DNA of 58,862 nt from Desulfovibrio sp. JC010 (GTDB taxonomy: Bacteria; Desulfobacterota; Desulfovibrionia; Desulfovibrionales; Desulfovibrionaceae), in NCBI RefSeq assembly GCF_010470675.1, contig NZ_VOIQ01000011.1, positions 1-58,862 of the forward strand, in the 5' to 3' direction. Below the pieces are notes generated by a model, which saw only the letters and a program-made list of their open reading frames with translations, searched no databases and had not been told where the DNA came from. The first letter of the stretch is position 1. Each line of letters begins with the position of its first letter. This document shows, in pieces, positions 42,810 through 54,238 of this stretch. The position numbers were made by a program, and so were the translations under genes.

Positions 42810-43721
42810 ATGGATGTATCAGTAGATTTTGCCGGACTGAAGCTCAAGAACCCCATCCTCACCGCGTCCGGGACTTTCGGTTTCGGCCTTGAATTCAAGC
42901 GTTACGGAGATCTTGAATCTCTGGGCGGCATCGTGGTCAAGGGGCTTTCTCTCAAGCCGAGGGAAGGTAACCCCATGCCCAGAATCGCGGAAACTCCCTG
43001 CGGTATGCTCAATGCCATCGGCATTCAGAACCCGGGGGTAGAGGAATTCATTAATAAAAAGCTGCCCAAGCTGCCGTGGAAGACCCTGCCTGTGCTGGCA
43101 AACCTCTACGCCACCGATGCTGAAGAGTTCGGCGAACTGGCCGGAGTTCTGGCCGGGGAAGAGGGCGTGGCAGCCCTTGAGGTCAATGTTTCCTGCCCCA
43201 ACGTAAAAGAGGGCGGTATCGCCTTCGGTCAGGACCCGAAGCAGATCACCAAGGTTGCCGAGGCGGTAAAGAAGAATGCCGGAAACAAGCCGGTCATCAT
43301 CAAGCTTTCCCCCAACGTCACCGATATCACTGTCTGCGCAAAAGCAGCTGAAGACGGCGGGGCGGACGCGCTTTCGCTGATCAACACCCTTTCAGGTATG
43401 GCTGTGGATATTGAACGCCGCACCCCGCGCCTTGCCAACGTCATCGGCGGGCTTTCCGGTCCGGCTGTGAAGCCTGTTGCCTTGCGTTGTGTGTATCAGG
43501 CCGTGAATGCAGTAAAAATCCCGGTCATGGGACTTGGCGGCATCAGTTCTGCTGAAGATGTTGCGGAGTTCCTGCTGGTAGGTGCTACTGCGGTCCAGAT
43601 CGGCACTGCAAACTTCATCAGCCCCGACACTGCATTCAAAATTGCTGAAGAGCTGCCCAAGGTTCTGGAGCGGGTAAAGGCTGAATCCATTGATGAATTC
43701 ATCGGCAGCCTGAAAGTCTAG
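42810..43721 (+). CDS. pyrD: Dihydroorotate dehydrogenase catalytic subunit, class 1B
   Basis: A 303-residue FMN TIM-barrel enzyme oxidising dihydroorotate to orotate. It has NPILTASGTFGFG, NAIGIQNPG, the catalytic cysteine loop LEVNVSCPNVKEGG, VIIKLSPNVTDI and the FMN-phosphate motif MGLGGISSAEDV. It works with PyrK (upstream) and joins pyrC and pyrE about 8 kb away in the same pathway. Confidence 0.96.
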   Translation: MDVSVDFAGLKLKNPILTASGTFGFGLEFKRYGDLESLGGIVVKGLSLKPREGNPMPRIAETPCGMLNAIGIQNPGVEEFINKKLPKLPWKTLPVLANLYATDAEEFGELAGVLAGEEGVAALEVNVSCPNVKEGGIAFGQDPKQITKVAEAVKKNAGNKPVIIKLSPNVTDITVCAKAAEDGGADALSLINTLSGMAVDIERRTPRLANVIGGLSGPAVKPVALRCVYQAVNAVKIPVMGLGGISSAEDVAEFLLVGATAVQIGTANFISPDTAFKIAEELPKVLERVKAESIDEFIGSLKV

Positions 43722-43811
43722 GAAATTAGTTTTTTAGATTTTATTTAGAATAATCTGGAGAAAGTGCTTGCCAATCAGTTCTGATTTAGCTAGACACTTT
43801 CTCACCCAAGC

Positions 43812-43901
43812 GGAGAGGTGTCCGAGTCCGGCTTAAGGAGCACGCCTGGAAAGCGTGTATAGTTAACGCTATCGGAGGTTCAAATCCTCTCCTCTCCGCC
43901 A
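43812..43901 (+). tRNA. tRNA-Ser (GGA), copy 1
   Basis: A 90-nt class II tRNA: acceptor GGAGAGG / CCTCTCC with encoded CCA, anticodon stem CACGC-GCGTG around CTGGAAA (anticodon GGA), long variable arm (TATAGTTAACGCTATC) and T-loop GGTTCAAATCC. It is identical to the copy at 45966-46055. Confidence 0.95.
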
Positions 43902-43914
43902 GCTTGAATTTAGT

Positions 43915-43948
43915 AAGCCCCTTGCAACGTTGTTGCGAGGGGCTTTTT
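43915..43948 (+). terminator. Terminator of tRNA-Ser copy 1
   Basis: AAGCCCCTTGCAAC pairs with GTTGCGAGGGGCTT, followed by TTTT. Near-identical to the hairpin after copy 2 (46069). Confidence 0.85.
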
Positions 43949-43994
43949 CGTGGTTGGTTAATTTGTCTGCTTAATGTGTTTTGGTTAGCACTTG

Positions 43995-44240
43995 CTAGTG
44001 CCGTCCCCGTCCTCTACCTCTTCCTTGTCTGCCTCTCTGACTCCAGCCCCGTCCGCTGGATGAGCTGGTTATGCCGGTAATCGGATTGCGGGTCGGGCGG
44101 CCCGTTACAACAGTATACAGGTACAGGGCAAAAGTAACAGGCCAGATCAGACCTGAAACAACACTGCCGCCTACAGACATCGAGCGTCTGTGAATTGAAT
44201 AAATACAGATTCCTATTGCGATAATCAGATAAAGTGCCAT
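43995..44240 (-). CDS. Small membrane protein with Arg-Gly tail
   Basis: An 81-residue protein with two hydrophobic helices (about 2-16 and 24-45, the second as VVSGLIWPVTFALYLYTVV) and a C-terminal Ser/Arg/Gly stretch (SSSSGRGWSQRGRQGRGRGRG). AAAGGAG precedes the ATG. Family unknown. It lies in the islet between the two tRNA-Ser copies. Confidence 0.7.
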   Translation of the reverse strand: MALYLIIAIGICIYSIHRRSMSVGGSVVSGLIWPVTFALYLYTVVTGRPTRNPITGITSSSSGRGWSQRGRQGRGRGRGRH

Positions 44241-44365
44241 CTGATGCTCCTTTGACGAACGTGCGTCATATTCGGACCGTCAGGTACTTCCGCCTGTCTG
44301 AACACTACGCTCAAAAGGAATTGTCGGCAATGGGGGAATCTGCTGCATGTCGGTGTAATATCAGT

Positions 44366-44419
44366 AAGCCCCTTGCAGCTTGCCCCCCATTGGGTGGACA
44401 AGCTGCAAGGGGCTTTTTT
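44366..44419 (+). terminator. Third tRNA-Ser-type terminator without a tRNA
   Basis: AAGCCCCTTGCAGCTTG pairs with CAAGCTGCAAGGGGCTT, followed by TTTTTA. It shares AGTAAGCCCCTTGCA and the GTCGGTTAATTT flank with the tRNA-Ser terminators, yet no tRNA precedes it. Confidence 0.8.
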
Positions 44420-44427
44420 ATTGTCGG

Positions 44428-45795
44428 TTAATTTCTGATCAGATTAAAGTTAAGCCTTTTTCGGCCCTTGTGGGTATAGCATCCACTTTGAAAGCTCGTG
44501 ACCACGTTCCCTTTGGTCTTTTTTATAAACCCTTCGGTGCAATAGGTTTTAGAGCCTTTGATTACATATGATGTTTTATTTCCGCTTGATTTTTTGATTT
44601 TGTATTTGAATTTATTTTTCCCCATGGTGATTTTACCGCTTTTAGCAGCCTTGGATCCCTGTATATATGTTCCATCGGTGTAGAACTGATATATTCTGTA
44701 GTGTTCTTTGCCTCCCCAGTAGTCGGTCAGGTCTGAGACAAAGGTTCCGGCTATTTTGGGTTTTGTGCTGCCGGAATTGATCGCACCGGCTGTGTTTCCG
44801 CCTTGGCTGGTGTTGGAAAAATTATCATGAATCTTCTTGAAGTACATTGCCCTTCCGCCGGGGCTGTAGCACCCGCTTTTAAAACGGGTTATCTCATTTG
44901 CTTCGGTATCGGTGACATAGCCTTCGGTGCAGGAACCTCCGCTGCTTACTACAAAGAGGTTACCTGATTTTGAAATTCTGAACCTTTTTTTATGCTTGCT
45001 CATGGTCACTTTTCCGGTCTTGGCATTTTTGCTGCCGGAGACGTAAGTCCCATCACCATTGAAGTGGTAGATTCTGTAGTGGTATTTGCCATTCCAGTAG
45101 TCTTTTATATCAGCCAGAAATGTACCGGATATGGTCGGGAGTGAATTGCCGGAATTAACAGCAGCCTGTTGGTTGCCGTAAGGAGTGTTGCCGTAGGGAT
45201 CATTACCGGAACTGGGTTGTTGATTGCCATACGGATCATTGCCGGAACTGCCTGCTCCAAGCGGCAGTCCGCCTAGCTGGCTGCCATGGTTCTGTTGACC
45301 TGCTCCGGGATAATACCATGTGTTCATGGAGTGGCGGAGCTGGTGCCATGACTGACTGCGTCCTTTGAGGGCAAAACCTTGAAAGACGTAGTTCACGCCG
45401 TTGTATCTGGATGCGACAAGATGTGAGTCGAATTGGTTTCCATCGCGGGTATGACCGGAATATGTTCGGGTAACAGCAGGGTAACCTGACACCTGACCGG
45501 GTACTTGGGACACTTTGTTTTGAAAGGGCAACCCTTCCTTGGTCATTTCCTGCGCCCACATATCAAGCAGTGCATCAAGCGGCACCTCTTGCCCAGGTGC
45601 TGCGTAAAGTTCAATGGCAGCATCTTGCGCCGGAGAAGTACATTGTTTAATCAGATCATTACCTCGTGCAGCCCTATTGTCATTCCATCCCGGCGGACAT
45701 TGCAGTCCCTGAGACATGTCAGTCGCCAATGAGAGTGATGTGAAACTGAAAAAGGAAAGCAAAATCAGCAATAAAATCATACAGGTGCGGTTCAT
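44428..45795 (-). CDS. Secreted protein with tandem C-terminal repeat domains
   Basis: A 455-residue protein with a signal peptide (MNRTCMILLLILLSFFSFTSLSLA). Residues about 30-165 form one domain containing a WAQEMTKEG helix and YPAVTRTYSG strands. A Gln/Gly/Asn linker follows, with GNDPYGN repeats (about 170-215). Two homologous units of about 100 residues then follow (about 222-325 and 348-455), each opening with (I)(S/A)GTF, then DYW, HYRIY, DGTY, SGSK-type turns and a conserved Cys pair (CTEGY/F ... SGCY) that may form a disulfide. Family not recognised; probably periplasmic or surface exposed. Confidence 0.75.
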   Translation of the reverse strand: MNRTCMILLLILLSFFSFTSLSLATDMSQGLQCPPGWNDNRAARGNDLIKQCTSPAQDAAIELYAAPGQEVPLDALLDMWAQEMTKEGLPFQNKVSQVPGQVSGYPAVTRTYSGHTRDGNQFDSHLVASRYNGVNYVFQGFALKGRSQSWHQLRHSMNTWYYPGAGQQNHGSQLGGLPLGAGSSGNDPYGNQQPSSGNDPYGNTPYGNQQAAVNSGNSLPTISGTFLADIKDYWNGKYHYRIYHFNGDGTYVSGSKNAKTGKVTMSKHKKRFRISKSGNLFVVSSGGSCTEGYVTDTEANEITRFKSGCYSPGGRAMYFKKIHDNFSNTSQGGNTAGAINSGSTKPKIAGTFVSDLTDYWGGKEHYRIYQFYTDGTYIQGSKAAKSGKITMGKNKFKYKIKKSSGNKTSYVIKGSKTYCTEGFIKKTKGNVVTSFQSGCYTHKGRKRLNFNLIRN

Positions 45796-45965
45796 TGTGC
45801 AGCTCCTTAAGGTTTGTATGGATTGTAGCGTATTTTAAAGGATATTTCTAGTAGTTATGTTTTTGCTCTCTTACGAAGTTAAGATGGCTTGTGAATATAT
45901 TTCAAAATAATTGAAAAAATGCTTGCCAAGCGTGGCTGATTTAGCTAGATACATTTCTCCCAAGC

Positions 45966-46055
45966 GGAGAGGTGTCCGAGTCCGGCTTAAGGAGCACGCC
46001 TGGAAAGCGTGTATAGTTAACGCTATCGGAGGTTCAAATCCTCTCCTCTCCGCCA
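45966..46055 (+). tRNA. tRNA-Ser (GGA), copy 2
   Basis: Identical over 90 nt to the tRNA at 43812-43901, including CCA. The flanks are also alike: upstream TTAGCTAGA and TCCCAAGC elements, and downstream AGCTTGAATTTAGTAAGC. Confidence 0.95.
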
Positions 46056-46068
46056 GCTTGAATTTAGT

Positions 46069-46102
46069 AAGCCCCTTGCAACGATGTTGTGAGGGGCTTT
46101 TT
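46069..46102 (+). terminator. Terminator of tRNA-Ser copy 2
   Basis: AAGCCCCTTGCAACG-type stem with TTGTGAGGGGCTT, followed by TTTT. Confidence 0.82.
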
Positions 46103-46180
46103 CGTGTCGGTTTGATTTCTTTTCAGCTGGAATGCAATTTATCCTTGCATTTGCCTGTGTTCTGATTACTCATTTTCCTT

Positions 46181-47521
46181 ATGCAAACAGAATTAAAGAT
46201 TCCCATTCTTCCCCGCAGGATTGTCTCACAGCAGTTCAGTGAAGCTGATATTGAACGTCTTGCCCAAGGGCTGGCTGATCCTGAAAATCGTATGACTGAG
46301 ATCATTGGTGCCTTGATCAACGTGCACAAGAATGATGTCTGCGATACCCGCGAAATACGCGTAAAATTTAAAGATATGCAGATTGAGGTGGACCGGGTGA
46401 ACGGCCATGTCAATTTGATGTGTACCCGTGTGCCGAGGGATTGCCTCTACGATGGCCGAAATGTTATCTGGCAGTCTGTGGAGCACATTTCTGCGGTGAT
46501 CCGTGATATTATTTTTGCCCCAAAATTTGATTGCGGCACTGACTGCTGCCGTTCAACCAATATCAGGAAATTTGTTGAACATTCCGGGCTGATGTACCGG
46601 GGTGAGCGCGGGCTGGTCATGTTCACCTGGGGCGGGCATCAGGTTCCCATGGATGAATACAATTTTGCCAAGGAACTCGGTTATTGGACCGCGCTTTTCA
46701 TGCCCGACATGGAGAACATCACCGGGTGCGGTGTCGGGGTTATGAAGGCCCCGTTCAAAGGCGCGCAGGTGGCTTACGGTAAGCAGAACACCTTTGAGCG
46801 TTTCGGACACCGTGATTTTATCGGTTTTTCCGAGAAGAAGATTCTGGCTGCGGAAGCACCCAACGAGCTTGTCACCCAACTGCTCACTTTTCCGACCATT
46901 GAAGAGCGTATGGAAGCATTTATCCGTGCTTCCCACCGCGGCAAGGTTCATCCCGGCGGTGCCGGTACAGTTGAGGAAATCCTGACCATGCTGGCTCTGC
47001 TTTCCATGCCGGAGAATAAGGAGATTCCTTATGAGTTCGACCTCGTGGAAAAGGGCGGCGGTGTTTATTTCAAAGAATTGGTGGAGTATCTGAACATCTG
47101 CTTTGATGATGCTCTGGACGGTCTGTACAATGTGCATGTGGGTACTGCCCGGTCTTATGCCAACTATGTGGCCTATCAGTCGCAGCATTTGAATACCCGC
47201 TATTTGTGGAATGATGATCTGGTTTTCGAGCCCCGAATTCAGGAGCCTTTCGAGGTGACCTTTGAATCTATGGAAGGACTCGATCTTTCCCGTGATCAGG
47301 AACCGTTTTCCTTGCTTATCAACCTGCGCCGGTTCTTTTCCGCTGTTGTTCATCTGACAGTAAAAGACCCGGATATGCTGGATTCATGGGGCGATGACAG
47401 GCCGCTTATCAAGGGCGATAGAAAGATTCTGGATGCCACAGACGAGCTGGTCCGCAAGCTGGCTAAGCAGGGCAGGATTCATCCCAGCAAGAATAATTCG
47501 TCTGCATACCGTATAGCGTAG
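46181..47521 (+). CDS. ppnN: PpnN-like nucleotide 5'-monophosphate nucleosidase
   Basis: A 446-residue protein matching E. coli PpnN (YgdH) in length and order. PpnN hydrolyses nucleoside monophosphates to base and ribose 5-phosphate and is controlled by (p)ppGpp. The central LOG-type Rossmann domain (about 130-320) has VMFTWGGHQVP, and HPGGAGTVEEI (the PGGxGTxxE motif with catalytic Glu), flanked by the N- and C-terminal domains typical of PpnN. Purine or pyrimidine salvage is the likely role. The Shine-Dalgarno is weak. Confidence 0.88.
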   Translation: MQTELKIPILPRRIVSQQFSEADIERLAQGLADPENRMTEIIGALINVHKNDVCDTREIRVKFKDMQIEVDRVNGHVNLMCTRVPRDCLYDGRNVIWQSVEHISAVIRDIIFAPKFDCGTDCCRSTNIRKFVEHSGLMYRGERGLVMFTWGGHQVPMDEYNFAKELGYWTALFMPDMENITGCGVGVMKAPFKGAQVAYGKQNTFERFGHRDFIGFSEKKILAAEAPNELVTQLLTFPTIEERMEAFIRASHRGKVHPGGAGTVEEILTMLALLSMPENKEIPYEFDLVEKGGGVYFKELVEYLNICFDDALDGLYNVHVGTARSYANYVAYQSQHLNTRYLWNDDLVFEPRIQEPFEVTFESMEGLDLSRDQEPFSLLINLRRFFSAVVHLTVKDPDMLDSWGDDRPLIKGDRKILDATDELVRKLAKQGRIHPSKNNSSAYRIA

Positions 47522-47543
47522 TCTGGTTTTAATTGGAAAAAGT

Positions 47544-47577
47544 AAAGCCGACCTGTTGATTTCAGGTCGGCTTTTTT
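47544..47577. terminator. Bidirectional terminator
   Basis: AAAGCCGACCTG (47544-47555) and CAGGTCGGCTTT (47563-47574), then TTTAAT. It ends ppnN and, on the other strand, the solute-binding gene, whose stop lies at its edge. Confidence 0.85.
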
Positions 47578-48355
47578 AATGGATAAATTCGTTAACTATG
47601 GCATCTATCTCCCCGTTTTTTTGCATTTCAAGAATTTTGTCGTTGAATTGCCGTATGAAATCCTGTTTATACGGAGGGTTGTTATTTCCTGAAAATCCAA
47701 GATAACCGTGTTCTGTGCTGATTTGTATGCTTTTTTTAAGCTTTGATAAATCTGCACCCACTTTATTTAACATGTAGAGGGATGAGATGTTGTTGCTGGC
47801 GTAACAATCAATTCTTCCCTGCATTAATTTTTTGGCATTTTGTATTGTGCTGGCTGCTTTCTGAAACTTAATTTTATCAATTCCGGGTACGGCAAAACCG
47901 AGATTGGTGCCGATCTGGAGATCTTTATAGTCTTCCGGCCAATTTTGACGCGGTTTGGTTAGAACTTCTTTCCGGCAAAACAGCCCGTAGCCTTCTTCAA
48001 GGATAGGCACAGAATAAGTATCTATCCACGGGCGCAGTTTGGGGCGGTAATAGGGGGGGAAGAATGCAAAATAATGTCCCTTTTCAATTCCGAGAAGGAC
48101 TCTTTTCCATGGCAACGGCTTGATTTGAACATCGTATCCATCCATGCGGGCGAATGCTTTTTGCAGAATTTGTACGTAAATTCCGTTATAGGTCCCGTTT
48201 TGTACATAGCTGTACGGCGGATATGTCTTGTCGCCATAGACAGTAATTTTTTCTGCGGCGTGTCCGCTGTTTGGGAAGATGTTCATTCCCGCGCAGATCA
48301 TGAAAATGAGTAGATATTTATGCAACAAGATTTGTACCTGAGTGTTTAAGGACAA
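47576..48355 (-). CDS. Family 3 extracellular solute-binding protein
   Basis: A 259-residue protein of the amino-acid-type binding fold. An N-terminal hydrophobic signal (LLIFMICAGMNIF, cleavage near GHAA-E) is followed by ITVYGDKTYPPYSYVQNGTYNGIYV (ligand-site opening), LPWKRVLLGIEKG, and a C-terminal DKILEMQKNGEIDAIVNEFI typical of SBP_bac_3. No permease or ATPase is adjacent, so it may serve a distant ABC system or act as a sensor-like protein. Start could be any of several early Met; the one at 48355 is tentative. Confidence 0.82.
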   Translation of the reverse strand: MSLNTQVQILLHKYLLIFMICAGMNIFPNSGHAAEKITVYGDKTYPPYSYVQNGTYNGIYVQILQKAFARMDGYDVQIKPLPWKRVLLGIEKGHYFAFFPPYYRPKLRPWIDTYSVPILEEGYGLFCRKEVLTKPRQNWPEDYKDLQIGTNLGFAVPGIDKIKFQKAASTIQNAKKLMQGRIDCYASNNISSLYMLNKVGADLSKLKKSIQISTEHGYLGFSGNNNPPYKQDFIRQFNDKILEMQKNGEIDAIVNEFIH

Positions 48356-48427
48356 CAGATGGTATTGCCATCTTATTCAAAGTTTTCGATTCAGGTCAAA
48401 TGTATAGTAGGAAAGCGGTAATGTTTT

Positions 48428-50659
48428 TTACATGGCGGCCCGGATCATGCGCAGCTGTTCGTAGGAGTAATTTCCGCAGAGCCCATTAAAAACCGGACTG
48501 AGCTGCATGAGACCTTCCTCTTTGTAGAAAGCGAGGGTGTCTTTTAAGCATTCCAGCTCCGTATCTTTAAAATCAAGTATATCGGTCACGTTTACTTTTC
48601 CGGCCCCGATGCATGAAGTCAGGTGGGCATAAATCGTTGCAGGCTTGATACCGCGTGATTCAGCCACTTTTTCTACGTCCATCAGTTCTTCGAAGAGCTC
48701 AAGGGTTTCCAGTGCGGATGCTGATACAGTGGGACCTTCTTTTTTGGGCTTTGAAGCGGGGACTTCCTTGATTTTGTCTTCCGGGATGGGAAAAAGGTCG
48801 TCCGGTCTGCCGTGTTGTTCCTGATGATTCAGCAGAACTTCAACTATTGCGGCTCCGTAGCGGAAGATTTTCTGGTCGCCTAGACCGCTGATGGCGTACA
48901 GTTCCCCGGTGGTCTGCGGGCGATAGCAGCCCAGCTCCAGCAGGGTTTTGTCTGCGAAGATGGCATAGGCCGGGACATGCTGCTCCTGCGCGAGGGTGTT
49001 GCGTAGGCTGCGTAAAGATTCCAGCAGTTCCTGAGCTTCGGGAGTGGTGAGGGACGGGCTGTTCGCATCGCCGATGACCAGCTTCTTGCGGGACTTGCGG
49101 GTTTTGGTCTTGGCCAGTACCGGGTCCTTGCGCAAGGCTACAGTGCGTTCCTTACGCAGAACCTCCCAGCTTTTACCGTTCAGTTTCAACGATCCGTAAC
49201 CTTCCATATCCACATCAACCAACCCTTGGGAAACCAGCTGGCGGTGGATGGAGAGCCATTCGTCGGAATTAAATTCCTTACCGATGCCGTAGGTGCTCAG
49301 GCTTGCATGTCCCTGTGTTGAAATTCGTTTACTTTCCTTGCCCAGCAGGATGTCGATCAGGTAGTTGGCCCCGAAAAGCTGTTCGGTGCGGTAAATATTG
49401 GAAAGGGCTTTCTGGGCCGGAATGGTTCCGTCAAAGGTGGATGGCGGGTTAATGCAGGTGAAGCAGTTTCCGCAGGTTTTTTCAAGTTCTTCCCCGAAAT
49501 AGGCAAGCAGTGACTGACGCAGACAGCCCGGAGATTCGCAATAAGCGAGCAGGGCGTTCAGTTTGCGCAGCTCAAGGGCCTTGCGGTCATCGGGAGCATT
49601 GCCGGACATGATCATCCGTTTCAGGAAGCCGATATCCTGAATACCCACGGACATCCATGCTTCGGCGGGCAGTCCGTCACGTCCGGCACGACCTGTTTCC
49701 TGATAGTAGGCCTCGATGGTCTTGGGCAGATCGAGATGGGCCACGTAGCGCACGTCCGGTTTGTCGATGCCCATACCGAAGGCGATGGTCGCCACCATGA
49801 CGATACCGTCTTCAGACATGAACCGGGCCTGATTGGCTTCGCGGGTCTGCGCGTCCAGTCCGGCATGGTAAGGCAGGGCGTTGATACCTTGTTTGCAGAG
49901 CCATGCTGCGGTGGATTCCACTTTCTTGCGGCTCATGCGGTAGACGATGCCGCATTCCGCGAAATGGTCGTTCTTGATGAAATTCAAGAGCTGCCGTTTT
50001 TCCTGATCCTTGGGAACCACTGTGTAGCGGATGTTCGGGCGGTCAAACCCGGTGGCGAAAATGTCGTCTTCCGTAAAAGAAAGTCGATGCAGTATTTCTT
50101 TGCGCGTGGGCCCGTCGGCAGTGGCGGTCAGGGCCATGCGCGGGACATTGGGGAACATTTCCGCAAACACGCCAAGACGCAGGTAGTCGGGTCGGAAATC
50201 ATGTCCCCACTGGGCAACGCAATGAGCTTCGTCAATGGCGATGAGGCTGATCTTAATGCCGGAAAGCATGTCCATGAATCCGGGCTGGGCCAACCGTTCC
50301 GGGGCCACGTAAAGCAGGTCCATGTTTCCGCTGTGCAGTTCATGGATGATGTGGTTGGCCTCGGAAGGCTGCACCGAAGAATTCAAACAGGCCGCACGTA
50401 CTCCCATCTGCTGCAGGGCCGCCACCTGATCGCGCATCAGGGCGATGAGCGGGGAAATGATAATGCCCACCCCCGGACGCAGGATGGCCGGGATCTGGTA
50501 GCAGGCGGATTTACCGCCACCGGTGGGCATGAAAACAACGGCATTTCCGCCGCCCATGATGCGGTCGATGATGTTTTCCTGCGGGCCGCGGAATGATTCA
50601 TAACCGTAGGTCTGGCGCAGGACATCTAAAGGAGTACGGTTGGGAGTATTTTGATCCAT
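48428..50659 (-). CDS. recQ: ATP-dependent DNA helicase RecQ
   Basis: A 743-residue superfamily 2 helicase for recombination and replication-fork repair. It has the RecQ motif 0 [10 protein letters not shown], Walker A PTGGGKS (K50), DEAH ([16 protein letters not shown]), ALTATAD, and ARGRAG-type ETGRAGRDG in motif VI. The zinc domain cysteines (CLRQ...CGNCFTC) are next, then the winged helix, an HRDC domain (about 540-620) and a C-terminal helical domain. The start is 50659 (MDQNTP); an ATG at 50698 lies inside the upstream terminator hairpin. Confidence 0.94.
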   Translation of the reverse strand: MDQNTPNRTPLDVLRQTYGYESFRGPQENIIDRIMGGGNAVVFMPTGGGKSACYQIPAILRPGVGIIISPLIALMRDQVAALQQMGVRAACLNSSVQPSEANHIIHELHSGNMDLLYVAPERLAQPGFMDMLSGIKISLIAIDEAHCVAQWGHDFRPDYLRLGVFAEMFPNVPRMALTATADGPTRKEILHRLSFTEDDIFATGFDRPNIRYTVVPKDQEKRQLLNFIKNDHFAECGIVYRMSRKKVESTAAWLCKQGINALPYHAGLDAQTREANQARFMSEDGIVMVATIAFGMGIDKPDVRYVAHLDLPKTIEAYYQETGRAGRDGLPAEAWMSVGIQDIGFLKRMIMSGNAPDDRKALELRKLNALLAYCESPGCLRQSLLAYFGEELEKTCGNCFTCINPPSTFDGTIPAQKALSNIYRTEQLFGANYLIDILLGKESKRISTQGHASLSTYGIGKEFNSDEWLSIHRQLVSQGLVDVDMEGYGSLKLNGKSWEVLRKERTVALRKDPVLAKTKTRKSRKKLVIGDANSPSLTTPEAQELLESLRSLRNTLAQEQHVPAYAIFADKTLLELGCYRPQTTGELYAISGLGDQKIFRYGAAIVEVLLNHQEQHGRPDDLFPIPEDKIKEVPASKPKKEGPTVSASALETLELFEELMDVEKVAESRGIKPATIYAHLTSCIGAGKVNVTDILDFKDTELECLKDTLAFYKEEGLMQLSPVFNGLCGNYSYEQLRMIRAAM

Positions 50660-50670
50660 TGTGTTAAATA

Positions 50671-50707
50671 TGAAGAAAGCTCCCGATGGAGAATCCAAAG
50701 GGAGCTT
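50671..50707 (-). terminator. Terminator after DUF1640-like gene
   Basis: AAGCTCCC (50677-50684) and GGGAGCTT (50700-50707), followed on the minus strand by TCTTC. It lies 22 bp past that gene and just before recQ. Confidence 0.6.
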
Positions 50708-50728
50708 GGTGTTTAGAGTGTGCTCGCA

Positions 50729-51016
50729 TTAGAGTAGTTTCACTAGGGCAGCTATTGATCCTCCTTGAACAATAAGAAGGCCAGCCATCCATTTAATAAT
50801 TTCTGATTTGGCATCTCTGACTTCAGCTTTCAGTTCTCCACGAACTGTGGCGATTTCTACCTGTAGTTCCGCTTTCATGGCCATCAGGTCTGCTCTTGTA
50901 GCAAGTTCTTGCTTGTATTGTTCGTCCTGCCTTTCCAGAACATGAGCAATAACTTCGGCAGCCTCTTTGCCTACAGCTTCTTTTAGCTTTTCTGAGTCAT
51001 CAAAAAGTAATGCCAT
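50729..51016 (-). CDS. DUF1640-like coiled-coil membrane protein
   Basis: A 95-residue protein: helical N-terminus, a coiled-coil heptad region (about 30-70, LATRADLMAMKAELQVEIATV) and a C-terminal hydrophobic helix (IIKWMAGLLIVQGGSIAALVKLL). This order matches DUF1640 (the bacterial relatives of the mitochondrial MCUR1/CCDC90 proteins). Function unknown. It stands between recQ and map on the same strand. Confidence 0.75.
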   Translation of the reverse strand: MALLFDDSEKLKEAVGKEAAEVIAHVLERQDEQYKQELATRADLMAMKAELQVEIATVRGELKAEVRDAKSEIIKWMAGLLIVQGGSIAALVKLL

Positions 51017-51085
51017 TTCAAGTACCTCTGTCTATATAAATAGGCATAAAGTTATATTACGTCAAGAATCGTAAGTAAATAAATC

Positions 51086-51865
51086 CTACATCGCCCAGCC
51101 TTCGCCGTTCTCCCCGCAGGTAAGCACCTGTGATCCGGTGGAGGTAACAGCGATGGTGTGCTCGAAGTGGGCGGAAGGCTTGCCGTCCTTAGTGACGATG
51201 GTCCAGTGGTCTTTGAGGGTTTCGGTGGTCTTTACACCAGCGTTGATCATGGGTTCCACGGCAATGACCAGACCCTGTTTGAGCTTGAAATCCTTGACCA
51301 GCCTGCTGTGGTAGTTGGGGACCTGCGGGGATTCCCAGAGTCCTTCACCGATACCGTGGCCCACCAGCGATTCAACAACGGAAAAGCCTTCGTTGCGGGC
51401 GTATTTGGACATTTCCTTGGCGATCTTGCTCCATTTTACGCCGGGCTTGATGCGTTTAATGGCAATACGCAGGCATTCCTCGGTCACGTCCATGAGTTTT
51501 CTTTTCTCATCATCAATTTCACCGATGGCATGGGTTACGGCGCAGTCTGAGCACCAGCCGTTCAAGCGCACACCGATATCGATGGACAGGATATCTCCAT
51601 TCTCCAGTTTACGGGCGGAGGGGATGCCGTGAACGATAGCTTCGTTGATGGACATGCAGCAGCCGGCAGGAAAAGGAACCTTGCCCGGAACACCTTTGAA
51701 AAGCGGAGTGGCTCCGTTGGAGGTGATATATTTCTCCACTTCGGCATTGATTGCTTCGGTGGTTACACCTGCTTCGCACATTTCTTTAGCCACCATGTGG
51801 GCTTTGTGGAGCAGAATACCTGCTTCGCGCATGAGGTCGATTTGTTTTTTATTCTTTATAATCAT
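51086..51865 (-). CDS. map: Methionine aminopeptidase type I
   Basis: A 259-residue metalloenzyme removing the N-terminal Met of new proteins. Metal-ligand motifs: DIGVRLNGWCSDCAVTH (Asp pair), LVGHGIGEGLWESPQVPN (His), IAVEPMI (Glu) and FEHTIAVT (Glu). The substrate histidine is in EAIVHGIPS. Length is normal for type I. The Cys-rich spots (CC near MSINE) are of no known role. Confidence 0.95.
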   Translation of the reverse strand: MIIKNKKQIDLMREAGILLHKAHMVAKEMCEAGVTTEAINAEVEKYITSNGATPLFKGVPGKVPFPAGCCMSINEAIVHGIPSARKLENGDILSIDIGVRLNGWCSDCAVTHAIGEIDDEKRKLMDVTEECLRIAIKRIKPGVKWSKIAKEMSKYARNEGFSVVESLVGHGIGEGLWESPQVPNYHSRLVKDFKLKQGLVIAVEPMINAGVKTTETLKDHWTIVTKDGKPSAHFEHTIAVTSTGSQVLTCGENGEGWAM

Positions 51866-51987
51866 TGGGATGACTCCAGAAAATGTTTTCGTGACCGGGA
51901 CAGGCTACTCTTAAATATATGGAAGTCAACAGGAGAAGAGCACGTTCTTCGGGTGGAGCACTTACTTCGGTGAAAAAACAAACTTAA

Positions 51988-53833
<1,846 letters not shown>

Positions 53834-53837
<4 letters not shown>

Positions 53838-54238
53838 TGAGTGAGCACAGGGCCGATGAACATAAGTCCGATGATTTCGGTCAGACCGTAGGCTCCAAAG
53901 AGCAGCGCAAAATTCGTGCGGAGCAGAAAGGGACCGTGGGCGCGTGGTCGGCTTTCGGGGCCATGGGGGCCGTTGGTTGGCTGGTGGCAGTGCCGATAGT
54001 GCTGGGCAGTCTGCTGGGAGTCTGGATGGACCATAATTGGCCTGCGAAAATCAACTGGACCATGACCATGCTCGGAGCCGGGCTGGCTGTAGGCTGTCTC
54101 TTCGCCGGAATATGGATGAACCGCGAGAAGAACAAGATCATCAGGGAACGAGAGGAATGGGAGCAGCAGGATTTGAAATCTAAGGACTTAGAAACGAAGG
54201 AACCAGAGTTGAAGGATAAAAACGATGATCATCAGTAA
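53834..54238 (+). CDS. atpQ: N-ATPase AtpQ (AtpI-like) subunit
   Basis: A 134-residue membrane protein with two helices (about 41-63, WSAFGAMGAVGWLVAVPIVLG, and 75-94) and charged ends. It fits the AtpI-like protein called AtpQ that is specific to N-ATPase operons and may act in assembly or Mg2+/Na+ handling. It starts with ATGATG overlapping the atpC stop, and its end overlaps atpR by 14 nt. Confidence 0.85.

Noticed and set aside
45911-46165. Plus-strand frame over tRNA-Ser copy 2
   Set aside because: Translation of the tRNA and its flanks only.
50660-50698. Upstream start of RecQ
   Set aside because: The extra codons lie in a terminator hairpin, and the family starts near MDQNTP.
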